Part shown: one piece after another, positions 51,903 to 60,049 of the stretch
Layout: each line of letters starts with the position of its first letter
Numbering within the stretch: the first letter of the stretch is position 1
NCBI GenBank assembly: GCA_034423575.1
Contig: DAOUIF010000081.1
Span: forward strand, 1 to 64,000
From: Bin87 sp034423575
Lineage (GTDB): Bacteria; Chloroflexota; Dehalococcoidia; Lucifugimonadales; UBA3495
Direction: 5' to 3'
Length of the DNA stretch: 64,000 bases
Notes under the pieces: model-generated
The model's input: the letters and a program-made list of their open reading frames with translations, nothing else
Database searches by the model: none
What the model was told of the DNA's origin: nothing
Made by a program: the position numbers and the translations under genes

Positions 51903-52517
51903 ATGTCAAGCTCGGTCCTGGTGGTTGCCACGCGCAACCCGGGCAAGATGCGCGAGTACCGGCAATTGCTCGCTGACTGGCCGGTGGAACTGATCTCGCT
52001 GGACGACGCCGGGGTGACCGGGGATGTCGACGAGACCAGCAACACCTTCCTGGCCAACGCCCGTCTCAAGGCTGGCGAATACGCCCGACTGTCGAATTTG
52101 CCCACGATCTCCGACGACTCGGGGCTGGAAGTCCACGCGCTGGGCGGTGAACCTGGCGTGTATTCCGCGCGCTACGGCGGCGATGCCTGCTATTCAGATG
52201 CTGACCGTGTCGCTCTGTTGCTACGCAACCTCGACGGCGTACCCTGGGGCCGACGGGTCGCCCGGTTCCGCTGCGTCACCGCGATCGCGGATCCGGGCGG
52301 CGCGGTTATCGGGACTGTCGTCGGCTCCGTCGCCGGAGTGATACAATTCGAACCGGAGGGTGAGCATGGTTTCGGGTACGACCCCGTGTTCCACCTCCCT
52401 TCCCTGGGGCAAACCATCGCGCAAGCGCCCCTGGAGATCAAGAACCGCGTCAGCCACCGCGCCGATGCCGCCCGCAAAGCGCGTAAAGTGCTCCGAACTT
52501 TGTTGGATCAACGGTAG
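51903..52517 (+). CDS. rdgB: XTP/dITP diphosphatase (RdgB/HAM1)
   Basis: House-cleaning enzyme that hydrolyses non-canonical purine triphosphates to monophosphates. The 204-aa protein has VVATRNPGKMREYRQLL, ETSNTFLANARLKA, the metal-site SDDSGLEVHALGGEPGVYSARY and FGYDPVFHLP ... SHRADAARKA. It is translationally close to the CoA-transferase and lies 15 bases before moaA. Confidence 0.93.
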   Translation: MSSSVLVVATRNPGKMREYRQLLADWPVELISLDDAGVTGDVDETSNTFLANARLKAGEYARLSNLPTISDDSGLEVHALGGEPGVYSARYGGDACYSDADRVALLLRNLDGVPWGRRVARFRCVTAIADPGGAVIGTVVGSVAGVIQFEPEGEHGFGYDPVFHLPSLGQTIAQAPLEIKNRVSHRADAARKARKVLRTLLDQR

Positions 52518-52532
52518 ACCCGTCGCAATCAC

Positions 52533-53549
52533 ATGATCACCGATCTATTTGGCCGCCCGCTGAGGGATCTCCGCATCTCGGTCACCGACCGGTGTAATTT
52601 CCGGTGTCCATACTGCATGCCGGCCGAAATTTTTGGCGAGGCGTACGAGTTTCTGCCCAAGGATGAAATCCTCACCTTTGAGGAGATATCGCGCCTGGCC
52701 TCTCACTTCGTCAACGCGGGCGTCAACAAGCTACGGATCACCGGCGGCGAACCGCTGCTGCGGGTCGATCTGTCCAAGCTGATTGCCCAGCTGGCCAACA
52801 TCCCAGGGGCGAACGACATCACCCTGACCACCAACGGCTACCTGCTCGCCCAGCAGGCGACACAACTGGCCGAAGCCGGTTTGGATCGCATCACCGTCAG
52901 CCTCGACTCCTTGGACGACGAGGTGTTCAAGCGGATGAACGGGAGAGGTTTCGGAACTCGACGCGTTCTGGACGGCATAGGCCGGGCTTCCGACGCCGGT
53001 TTGAATCCAGTCAAGATCAACGCCGTCGTGCAGAAGGGCGTCAACGACCACACCCTTGTCGACCTCGCCCGCTACTTTAAGGGCACTGGTCACATCGTCC
53101 GTTTCATCGAATATATGGACGTTGGCAACCGCAACGGCTGGAAACTTGACGAGGTGGTGTCCGCGGCCGAGATCGTGGCCATGATCGACGCTGAGTTGCC
53201 CCTTGAGCCCGCCGAGCCCAATTATGTGGGCGAAGTCGCCAACCGCTGGCGCTACCGTGACGGGGCGGGCGAAATCGGCGTGATCGCCTCGGTAACCCAA
53301 CCCTTCTGCGCCGACTGCACCCGCGCTCGCCTGTCCACCGACGGCAAGTTGTACACCTGCCTGTTCGCCACCGACGGCGTCGACCTGCGCGGCCCCATGC
53401 GTCAGGGGGCAACCGACGCCGAGCTGGCCGACATCATCGCCGGTGCCTGGAGCGTGCGTCGTGACCGCTACTCGGAGGAACGGACTGAGCTTACCGCCAC
53501 CGAAACCGCAGGCCGCACCAAGGTCGAGATGTACCACATCGGGGGATGA
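52533..53549 (+). CDS. moaA: GTP 3',8-cyclase (molybdenum cofactor)
   Basis: Radical SAM enzyme for the first molybdopterin step. The N-terminal cluster is CNFRCPYC (C-x3-C-x2-C) after LRISVTDR, with LRITGGEPLLR. The second cluster lies in FCADCTRARLSTDGKLYTC. The chain ends with GG, which is required in the family. At 338 aa it has normal length. It overlaps a possible early start of moaC. Confidence 0.95.
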   Translation: MITDLFGRPLRDLRISVTDRCNFRCPYCMPAEIFGEAYEFLPKDEILTFEEISRLASHFVNAGVNKLRITGGEPLLRVDLSKLIAQLANIPGANDITLTTNGYLLAQQATQLAEAGLDRITVSLDSLDDEVFKRMNGRGFGTRRVLDGIGRASDAGLNPVKINAVVQKGVNDHTLVDLARYFKGTGHIVRFIEYMDVGNRNGWKLDEVVSAAEIVAMIDAELPLEPAEPNYVGEVANRWRYRDGAGEIGVIASVTQPFCADCTRARLSTDGKLYTCLFATDGVDLRGPMRQGATDAELADIIAGAWSVRRDRYSEERTELTATETAGRTKVEMYHIGG

Positions 53550-53560
53550 CGAGGAAACTC

Positions 53561-54070
53561 ATGGCTACCGAAAACGCCAGCAAGCCCGCCGACCGCCTGA
53601 CCCACTTGGCCGAAGACGGCAGCGCCCGTATGGTCGACGTCGGCTGGAAGCCCGTCACCGAGCGGATGGCCCAGGCCCGTGGTTACGTCGCCATGGAACC
53701 GGCCACGCTGGCCCTGATCCGCGACGGACTGATGAAGAAGGGCGACGTTCTCACCATTGCCCAATTGGCTGGCATCATGGGCGCCAAAAAGACATCTGAG
53801 CTCATTCCCTTGTGCCACCCTCTGCCGCTGAACAAGGTGGACGTGGAGCTGGAGCTGGAGGAAGAGGACAGCCGGGTGCGCATAACCACCACGGCAACCA
53901 CCACGGGCAAAACGGGCGTCGAGATGGAGGCGCTGACCGCAGTGTCCGTGGCCGCGCTCACCGTCTACGACATGTGCAAGGCCGTGGACCGCGCGGTTCG
54001 CATCGACGGGGTACGCCTTTTGCGCAAAACCGGCGGGCAGTCCGGCGACGTGGACCTGACCGACACCTAA
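53561..54070 (+). CDS. moaC: Cyclic pyranopterin monophosphate synthase
   Basis: Second molybdopterin step. The protein (169 aa) has LTHLAEDGSARMVDVGWK, GDVLTIAQLAGIMGAKKTSELIPLCHPLPL and TGKTGVEMEALTAVSVAALTVYDMCKAVD in pieces, with the catalytic Lys and Asp region. I start at ATG 53561 (GAGGA ahead); an ATG at 53546 overlapping moaA (ATGA) is also possible. The stop overlaps that of the next convergent ORF. moaD and moaE are not seen here. Confidence 0.93.
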   Translation: MATENASKPADRLTHLAEDGSARMVDVGWKPVTERMAQARGYVAMEPATLALIRDGLMKKGDVLTIAQLAGIMGAKKTSELIPLCHPLPLNKVDVELELEEEDSRVRITTTATTTGKTGVEMEALTAVSVAALTVYDMCKAVDRAVRIDGVRLLRKTGGQSGDVDLTDT

Positions 54071-54438
54071 CCGTCCCGACGTACGATTTCAGCAGCGAGG
54101 ACGCGGACGGCCTCGGTCAGATAGGTCAGGCGAGTCTGCACCGGCAAATCCAGCGGCCGGAACTCCTCGACCTGGTCGACTTCCAGCACGCCGACTACCC
54201 CGGGGATGGCGGTCACGTCCAGTTCGGCGATTGTGCCGTCCGGCGTGACGACCACGCACCCCAGGTCGATCAAGGGAGGCGGATTGAGATCCAACTCAAT
54301 CGCCTGTATCGTTGTCATCCCCAGGAAGGCAGGAAATGGCCGCAGCCGCCCGCACAATTCGGCAACGATCGCTTCGAGCCCCGCGCTTGCCAGCCACAGG
54401 GCGTCTTGGTATTCGCCGCGTTGATTCTCAGCGGTCAT
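54067..54438 (-). CDS. Hypothetical 123-aa protein
   Basis: No family recognised. The sequence has an N-terminal helix (DALWLASAGLEAIVAELCGRL) and a strand-rich middle (IDLGCVVVTPDGTIAELDVT), and no signal peptide. It converges with moaC, the stops overlapping by four bases. No strong ribosome binding site is visible at the ATG at 54438, so it may not be a gene. Confidence 0.5.
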   Translation of the reverse strand: MTAENQRGEYQDALWLASAGLEAIVAELCGRLRPFPAFLGMTTIQAIELDLNPPPLIDLGCVVVTPDGTIAELDVTAIPGVVGVLEVDQVEEFRPLDLPVQTRLTYLTEAVRVLAAEIVRRDG

Positions 54439-54518
54439 TCGATTGACAACGCGGACGGGCGAGTCTTACCATTGAACAGTCTGCGGTAGCATCGGCGTCT
54501 GGTCGAGGCCGCTCGGTA

Positions 54519-54593
54519 GGCGACGTAGCTCAGTGGCAGAGCGGGCGCTTCATAAGCGCTAGGTCGTTGGTTCGAATCCATCCGTCGCCACCA
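54519..54593 (+). tRNA. tRNA-Met(CAT), elongator type, CCA encoded
   Basis: The acceptor stem GGCGACG/CGTCGCC is fully paired, which argues against an initiator tRNA. The anticodon loop TTCATAA has CAT in the middle, with stem GGCGC/GCGCT. The T loop is TTCGAAT. The discriminator A at 54590 is followed by CCA. A tRNA-Ile2 read with lysidine cannot be fully excluded from the anticodon alone. Confidence 0.88.
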
Positions 54594-54617
54594 TCGCTCC
54601 GTGCGAGCCCAAACGAA

Positions 54618-54652
54618 AGCCGGGTCACACGACCCGGCTCGTTTGTTTCTCT
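54618..54652. terminator. Bidirectional terminator after tRNA-Met
   Basis: AGCCGGGTC/GACCCGGCT (54618-54626/54631-54639) forms a 9-bp stem with loop ACAC, extended by flanking AAACG and CGTTT, then TTTCTCTG. It separates the tRNA from the convergent PAC2 gene. Confidence 0.8.
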
Positions 54653-54663
54653 GTGGGCGCTAC

Positions 54664-55575
54664 CTAATTGTCGCGCTGCCCAAATTCCTCGCCCAGTTCG
54701 CTGAGGAACTGCTCGATTTCGGGTGACAGCGGCACCGCCTCTTCCTGGCTGGCGGTTTCTTCGGCTGGCGCGCTCTCGGCCTCGTTGGTGTCGTAGTAAT
54801 CTTCCATCTGCTTGATGAGGCCCTGAAGATCGGAGTTCCGTTCCACGGCGGCGTTCAACTCGCGATACTGCCGTTGGCCGCGCCGCGTGGGCGCTAGGTC
54901 AGCCGGGATCTCCGAGTATACGGACGACAACACCTCGATCATGCGCGCCGTCCCATTGTAGTCCTCATCCAATTGGACATACTGCGGGAGGTGCACCATG
55001 AAGTTGATCGCCTCGATCTCCATCTTGTCGATGCCGTCGGACACCAGGTTCATTATCGTCGTGGGTCCCTGGTAGGTGCTGCCGCGCAGTTTCAGATTGG
55101 GCACCGACCGCGATTGCGGGACCGAGCCCAGGGAACCGGTAACCAGAAGGGGCCGGGTATGCGGCACAGCGTCGTACATGGCGCCCAGCCGGCAGTACCT
55201 TTTCACATTGAACTTTTCGACAACTTCCAGGATGGAGTCGGTGTAGGTCTCGCTGTTGGCGTGCGGTTCACGCAGGTGGAAGAACAGGTAGTCCGGGCCG
55301 TTTTCCGTCGTGGCGTACCGGATGATGCTGTTGGGAATGCGAACCCGCCGCTCGTTATCCACCAGGCGCATGCTGGGGCGATAGCGGGTGAAGTCAAAGA
55401 ACTCGCCGGGGCGATGCAACCTCCCCAATTCCTTGGAACCGAGGTACCGCTCCAACCGGTTGAGCGTTAGCGTGCCGACGCTGCCAACATCCACCCACGG
55501 GCGGATCATGGCGAAAACGTGCGGGTCACGCAGTTCGGGCAGGGGTTCCTGTAGTTCAAAAGCGCCTACTCTCAT
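54664..55575 (-). CDS. PAC2-family protein, second copy
   Basis: A 303-aa PAC2 homologue, distantly related to the one at 3783. Shared features are RPWVDVGSVGTLTLNRLERYLG, FFDFTRYRP, and RLGAMYDAVPHTRPLLVTG (compare GALLDAVPHTRVTKFSG). The C-terminal 50 residues are acidic and low-complexity. It has no PAC2-linked neighbour; the next gene is divergent. Confidence 0.78.
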   Translation of the reverse strand: MRVGAFELQEPLPELRDPHVFAMIRPWVDVGSVGTLTLNRLERYLGSKELGRLHRPGEFFDFTRYRPSMRLVDNERRVRIPNSIIRYATTENGPDYLFFHLREPHANSETYTDSILEVVEKFNVKRYCRLGAMYDAVPHTRPLLVTGSLGSVPQSRSVPNLKLRGSTYQGPTTIMNLVSDGIDKMEIEAINFMVHLPQYVQLDEDYNGTARMIEVLSSVYSEIPADLAPTRRGQRQYRELNAAVERNSDLQGLIKQMEDYYDTNEAESAPAEETASQEEAVPLSPEIEQFLSELGEEFGQRDN

Positions 55576-55728
55576 GGTAACGATATCTTGCCAGAGTTGC
55601 CCTTGTAATTCAAGGTTTACGGCGGTTGAACCGCCGTCTCCGTTGGCTTAAAATGCCATCACCCTACGGTTCCCGCTCACGGGATACCGTCTTTGGCGCG
55701 TTTCGCGCCCGATTGCGGGAGGCATTTG

Positions 55729-56928
55729 ATGATTACCACCTTTGACAGCCTGTACGCAGGGCACGTTGACATGGACAACGTGGGCTATGCGGGTACCGCG
55801 GTCAATGACCGCACCTTCTCCGACGAGTACCTCGCGACGGCGTTCGACAAGGGCGTCGCCATAGCCCAAACCCTGGACAAATACGGCTACGACACGTTCT
55901 GGATGGCCGAGCACCACTTCCAGCCGGAAGGGTACGAATGCATTCCCAACCTGCTGATGTTCATCGTACACCTAGCCCACGTGACCGAGCGGTTGCGATT
56001 CGGCTGCGGATTCAACATCGCCCCCATGTGGCACCCATTGCGCCTGGCTGAGGATTTCGCCATGGCTGACTGGCTCACCAAAGGGCGGGTGATCTTCGGC
56101 GTGGGCCGCGGCTACCACACCCGGGAGGTCGAATCCTTCGGCTCTCCGCTGATGGACCAGCCCGCCAACCGCGAGCTCTTCGAGGAGCAGGTGGAGGTCA
56201 TCTTCAAAGCGTTCCACGAGCGCGCTTTCTCCCACCAGGGCAAGCACTACAACTTCCCACCGCAGGGGGTGCCCTATCGCGGCTACCCCCTGGAGGAGAT
56301 CACCCTCGTTCCCCGTCCCAAGAATCTTCCGGTGGAGTGCTGGCAGCCCATCCAGGGCGGCACTGGCCGCGCCCTGGAATTCATGGCGAAGATGGGCATC
56401 AAGGGCGTCATCGGCGGAGGCTCGTCCGAGGGCGGAGCCATGGACGGGATCATGCACGGCTACCGCGACGCGCTCCGGCGCAACGGCAATCCGGACGCCG
56501 AACTGGGAGAGGACCTGGCGGTCGGCTTCCATTTCCAGATCGCACCCACTGTAGAGGAGGCTGCTCGTACGGCTGCCCGTTACTACGAAGAAAACCTCAA
56601 GATGTTCGGGCCCCTACGCCTGACTCGCGGCCTTTCCGAGCAACAAATCCGGGACATCAGTAACCCGGCGGTGGCACCCACTGCCGGCCTGCCCACTATC
56701 GAGGACGCCATCGAGAACGGCAGCGTCCTCGCCGGCCCGCCCGACCGCATCATCGAGCTGTTGAAGGGCGTCGAGGAACGGTACCCCGGCCTGGAACGGG
56801 TCCAGGTCGGCCAGCCTGTGGGCACTCCGCAGTCCATGATCCTGGAGCAATTGCAGCAGTTTGCCGAAGAGGTCATGCCCGCCTTCAAGGACATCAAGGT
56901 CGAGGTGGCCGTACCCGCCGACAACTAA
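55729..56928 (+). CDS. LLM-class flavin-dependent oxidoreductase (luciferase-like)
   Basis: A bacterial-luciferase-like monooxygenase (399 aa), using reduced FMN or F420 and O2. Segments are YDTFWMAEHHFQPEGYECIP, RLRFGCGFNIAPMWHPLRLAEDFAMADWLTKGRVIFGVGRGYHTRE in pieces, and the C-terminal AGPPDRIIELLKGVEE. The start is ATG 55729; GGGAGG precedes it. Substrates for these paralogues are unknown; expansion of such enzymes has been reported for SAR202-type bacteria. A strong terminator follows. Confidence 0.88.
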   Translation: MITTFDSLYAGHVDMDNVGYAGTAVNDRTFSDEYLATAFDKGVAIAQTLDKYGYDTFWMAEHHFQPEGYECIPNLLMFIVHLAHVTERLRFGCGFNIAPMWHPLRLAEDFAMADWLTKGRVIFGVGRGYHTREVESFGSPLMDQPANRELFEEQVEVIFKAFHERAFSHQGKHYNFPPQGVPYRGYPLEEITLVPRPKNLPVECWQPIQGGTGRALEFMAKMGIKGVIGGGSSEGGAMDGIMHGYRDALRRNGNPDAELGEDLAVGFHFQIAPTVEEAARTAARYYEENLKMFGPLRLTRGLSEQQIRDISNPAVAPTAGLPTIEDAIENGSVLAGPPDRIIELLKGVEERYPGLERVQVGQPVGTPQSMILEQLQQFAEEVMPAFKDIKVEVAVPADN

Positions 56929-56954
56929 TCAGTGCCGCTGATCCCTAACGCGTC

Positions 56955-56983
56955 CGGGGCGAATGAACATTCGCCCCGTTTTT
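56955..56983 (+). terminator. Intrinsic terminator after the LLM oxidoreductase
   Basis: Perfect stem CGGGGCGAATG/CATTCGCCCCG (56955-56965/56968-56978) followed by TTTTT at 56979-56983. Confidence 0.9.
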
Positions 56984-57111
56984 GCTGGGTCTATGGTAAC
57001 TGGGCAACTGCCCCGCGACCGACCATGACCAATTCGGTGACATTTGTACAGCGTCGGTGCGACCGTCCGCCTGCTATGCTGAATGTGCAATCTTGATTGG
57101 GAGATTTACCC

Positions 57112-57897
57112 ATGCCAGAAATCACCGAATATCCGTCCGGCTTTCCATCCTGGGCCGACCTGCTCTGCAAAAACGGACAGTCTGCCAAGGATTTTTATTC
57201 CTCCCTGTTCGGCTGGACCTACGATGACCATCCCGCAGGGCCGGACATGGTCTACACCATGTTCAGCCACAACGGTGTGCCCGTCTGCGCGTCCGCCGAA
57301 CCGGGGCCCGGCCAGGAAAACCTGCCGCCCCACTGGAGCGTGTACGTCACCGTCGACGACCTGGAAGCTGCCGTGGCACGGGCGCGGTCAGCCGGAGGGA
57401 ACGTGCTCATGGAGCCATTCGACGTGCTGGACGTGGGCAGGATGGCCATTGTCCAGGATAAGGAAGGCGCGTTCGTACGGTTGTGGTACCCAATCGCTCA
57501 TGCCGGCGCCGGCAAGATGCACGAACCCGGCGCGCTCTGCTGGTTCGAGCTGGCAACGACCGACCCGGAGTCCGCCTCGGCTTTTTATACCCAGTTGCTG
57601 CAGGCCGAAGCTGAGCCTGACCCGAATACCGACTTCTCGTACACGTTGGTCAAGGTGTCGGGAGTACAGGTTGCCGGCATCGTCCAAATCGGCGAAGACT
57701 GGGGGCCGGTGCCGCCCAACTGGGGCGTGTATTTTGGCGTGGACGATGTGGATGCCGCTACTGCCAAGGCCCAGGATCTCGGTGGCAGCGTCATCGTGGA
57801 ACCCCGCGATATCGAGGACTTCGCGCGGTTTGCCGTTCTCCGGGATCCGGACGGCGCGGTTTTCAACATCCTGACATTGAACGAGTGGCCGGCGTAG
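57112..57897 (+). CDS. VOC-family (glyoxalase-fold) protein, two domains
   Basis: A 261-aa protein of two VOC halves. Half one runs from SWADLLCKNGQSAKDFYSSLFGW to about residue 120; half two from ALCWFELATTDPESASAFYTQLL to the C-terminus (AVLRDPDGAVFNI). Such tandem proteins occur as glyoxalase/bleomycin-resistance-like proteins and are common in actinobacteria; the metal ligands are not clear here. GGGAG lies before the ATG at 57112. Terminators flank it on both sides, so it is transcribed alone. Confidence 0.82.
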   Translation: MPEITEYPSGFPSWADLLCKNGQSAKDFYSSLFGWTYDDHPAGPDMVYTMFSHNGVPVCASAEPGPGQENLPPHWSVYVTVDDLEAAVARARSAGGNVLMEPFDVLDVGRMAIVQDKEGAFVRLWYPIAHAGAGKMHEPGALCWFELATTDPESASAFYTQLLQAEAEPDPNTDFSYTLVKVSGVQVAGIVQIGEDWGPVPPNWGVYFGVDDVDAATAKAQDLGGSVIVEPRDIEDFARFAVLRDPDGAVFNILTLNEWPA

Positions 57898-57920
57898 TCT
57901 TCGGGGCGTCGCGGCGCTGA

Positions 57921-57950
57921 TGGGGCGTCCGGTTCGGACGCCCCATTTTC
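57921..57950. terminator. Terminator between VOC gene and deacetylase
   Basis: Perfect 11-bp stem TGGGGCGTCCG/CGGACGCCCCA (57921-57931/57935-57945) followed by TTTTC. It lies between convergent genes. Confidence 0.85.
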
Positions 57951-58866
57951 ATTGCATCTGTTGCAGGCTTCCCGGCGGATATTTCTCCAACCACCATCGC
58001 GCTATTTCATCCCGCCGAGCGAACCAGACCCCGGGGTGGCTCCGGGCATAGCGCAGGAACCGGTCCAACGCCCGTGACCGGGCCGGCCGGCCGGCTATAC
58101 GGCAATGCAACCCCACTGACATCATCTTGGGGTGAGTACGGCCTTCCTCGTAGAGCACGTCGAAGGTATCTTTCAGGTACTCGTAGAAGTCGCCCACGCT
58201 GTTGAGCCCACCCCTCCAGAAACGGGAGTCGTTGGTCTCGAAGCTGTAGGGAAGCACCGGCCAAGGCTTGCCATGCACCTCGGTGTAATACGGCAGGTCG
58301 TCGTTGAAGACACCGCTGTCGTAAATGAAGCCGCCCTCTTCCACCACCAGGTCCCGCGTGTGCACGCTGGGTCCATAGCGGGTGAACCAGCCGACGGGTC
58401 GAATGCCGGTGGTCTGCTCCAGGGACTCCACGGTCATGCGGATTGCTTCAGCTTCCTCGTCGCGCGTCTTGTTGTGGTACTCCTCCCAGCGGTAGCCGTG
58501 GCCGCAGACCTCGTGGCCCCGTTCGACCACGGCCCGCGCCACCTCGGGGTTGCGCTCGAAGGCCACTGCGCAACAGAAAAACGAGCCTTTGACGCTGTAC
58601 TTGTCCAGTAAGTTGAGGATCCGCCACACGCCGACTCGGCTGCCGTATTCGAAGAACGATTCGTTGAACAGGTCGCGCTGCCCTGCCGGTACCGGCGAAG
58701 GCACCTCGTTGTTGGTCTCGTGGTACGCGTCGCCATCCAGCAGCGACGCCTCGCTGCCCTCTTCGTAGTTCACCACGACCGAGACGGCGATGCGGGCGCC
58801 GCCGGGCCATTCGATGACCGGCGGGTTGGCGCCATAGCCGATGAAATCGCGATCCAAATCAGTCAT
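57949..58866 (-). CDS. Polysaccharide-deacetylase family, PuuE/allantoinase-like
   Basis: A 305-aa NodB-fold protein. The first motif is VVNYEEGSEASLLDGD, as in the PuuE-type allantoinase group instead of the TFDDG of chitin deacetylases. Others are GVWRILNLLDKYSVKGSFF, VVERGHEVCGHGYRWEEY with the metal-type His residues, GWFTRYGPS and MSVGLHCRIAGRPARS. Possible substrates include allantoin or related ring amides. The start overlaps the stop of the upstream nuclease-like gene by eight bases. Confidence 0.83.
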   Translation of the reverse strand: MTDLDRDFIGYGANPPVIEWPGGARIAVSVVVNYEEGSEASLLDGDAYHETNNEVPSPVPAGQRDLFNESFFEYGSRVGVWRILNLLDKYSVKGSFFCCAVAFERNPEVARAVVERGHEVCGHGYRWEEYHNKTRDEEAEAIRMTVESLEQTTGIRPVGWFTRYGPSVHTRDLVVEEGGFIYDSGVFNDDLPYYTEVHGKPWPVLPYSFETNDSRFWRGGLNSVGDFYEYLKDTFDVLYEEGRTHPKMMSVGLHCRIAGRPARSRALDRFLRYARSHPGVWFARRDEIARWWLEKYPPGSLQQMQ

Positions 58867-59911
58867 GCGGAAATGCCCCCTGATCGATTTTCCCGGCGAT
58901 GCTTCTCAATTGTTCGACGACGAACTGTGCCCGCGCCCGCGAATCTAGATCGGGAGTCGGGGTTTCCAAGAGCACACTGTAATCGTTGTCGTGACCTCGG
59001 ACATTGCCTCGTCGCCCAAGATCACCCAATCGCTCGTGAACTTCCGCGGTAGTAACTTGGCCGGGTTTACTTCCGTACTCGTTGAAAACCAACCACATGA
59101 GCCGCCCGGTCTCATCCATACCGCGGTAGTTCAAGCCGAGAAACGCATATGCTCCAGACAAACACAAGAACCTGCCTGGGAACTCGCGCCATCCTCCCCA
59201 AGACAAACCACTGGTGTCAACCCATCCTTCTCTTTCAGCTTGGTTGACGGCATCGCGAACGAGTTCTCGCAATACATCGTCCCTGCTCGTGTCCGACGCA
59301 TCGTACTCGGCTGACGCCACCCCACGCAGTTCGCCAATCTCAAACAAAGCTCGGTTGTCAGTGTTTTTCTGCGCCGCTTCCTCCAGTCGATCAAGCACCA
59401 GGTCCCACGTAGTTAGTATCAGCGTACGGCCGCTGCTGATATGCGAAGCCGCCCTGATTCCCGCACCACTTTTGGCGGTCTCCATCACGCAGTCGCAGCT
59501 CCGTAGCCGGGCAATCAATTCATCCCAAAGTTGTTCCGAGTCGCACACACGGTATTTCGGCGCGATTACCAAAAGCACCGAGGCGGCATCGGTCGGCAGT
59601 TGATTCCAATACGAAACAGGTTGGTGGCGAGTCAACGCAGCCCAAAATTTGGACTCGACGAATGCGACTACGTTGCCACACTCGTCTCGACAGGCCAGAT
59701 CCGGCACCCCCTTGTCAGCCGAAACCACGCGAGAGTTCGCGGAGGTAACCTCCGAAAGTTCAGGTACAGTGTCGCGCAAAAATCCCACGAAACCAGCCCG
59801 AGCTTCCGACGAACGATTTAGGATCCATCCCAAGGCATCGGTGGCCGCGTCTTCGCGTGCGCTGACATACCGCCGCATTATGAAACTCAACAACGTATGT
59901 GCGGTAGTCAT
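58859..59911 (-). CDS. PD-(D/E)xK nuclease-like protein, possible defence gene
   Basis: A 350-aa protein of no named family. Near residues 70-95 a putative nuclease core is seen: KGVPDLACRD (Asp) followed by VVAFVESKFWAALTRHQPVSYW (ExK). The remainder is helical with a conserved-looking WREFPGRFLCLSGAYAFLG. The ATG at 59911 has GGAGG nine bases upstream; a longer frame to 60367 runs antisense through the acyl-CoA ligase and is rejected. G+C near 52% in several parts is lower than its neighbours, suggesting transfer. The ExK pattern resembles nucleases of restriction or phage-defence systems, but no partner gene is adjacent. Confidence 0.6.
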   Translation of the reverse strand: MTTAHTLLSFIMRRYVSAREDAATDALGWILNRSSEARAGFVGFLRDTVPELSEVTSANSRVVSADKGVPDLACRDECGNVVAFVESKFWAALTRHQPVSYWNQLPTDAASVLLVIAPKYRVCDSEQLWDELIARLRSCDCVMETAKSGAGIRAASHISSGRTLILTTWDLVLDRLEEAAQKNTDNRALFEIGELRGVASAEYDASDTSRDDVLRELVRDAVNQAEREGWVDTSGLSWGGWREFPGRFLCLSGAYAFLGLNYRGMDETGRLMWLVFNEYGSKPGQVTTAEVHERLGDLGRRGNVRGHDNDYSVLLETPTPDLDSRARAQFVVEQLRSIAGKIDQGAFPHD

Positions 59912-60049
59912 GCTTTGGATCCTCCAATCGACCGAGTTCATGCCTGTCTCAAGATACAGCAGGCTACCCCAACTGGACAATTCCAGCCCTACGGTACAAA
60001 ATGCCGCCAATTCCGAGCCAAGATCGAGCTGTCGCTCACGGTGGCCATA

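Noticed and set aside
54519..54593. tRNA-Sec
   Set aside because: The anticodon is CAT, not TCA, and the arm lengths are normal; no tRNA-Sec found anywhere in the window.
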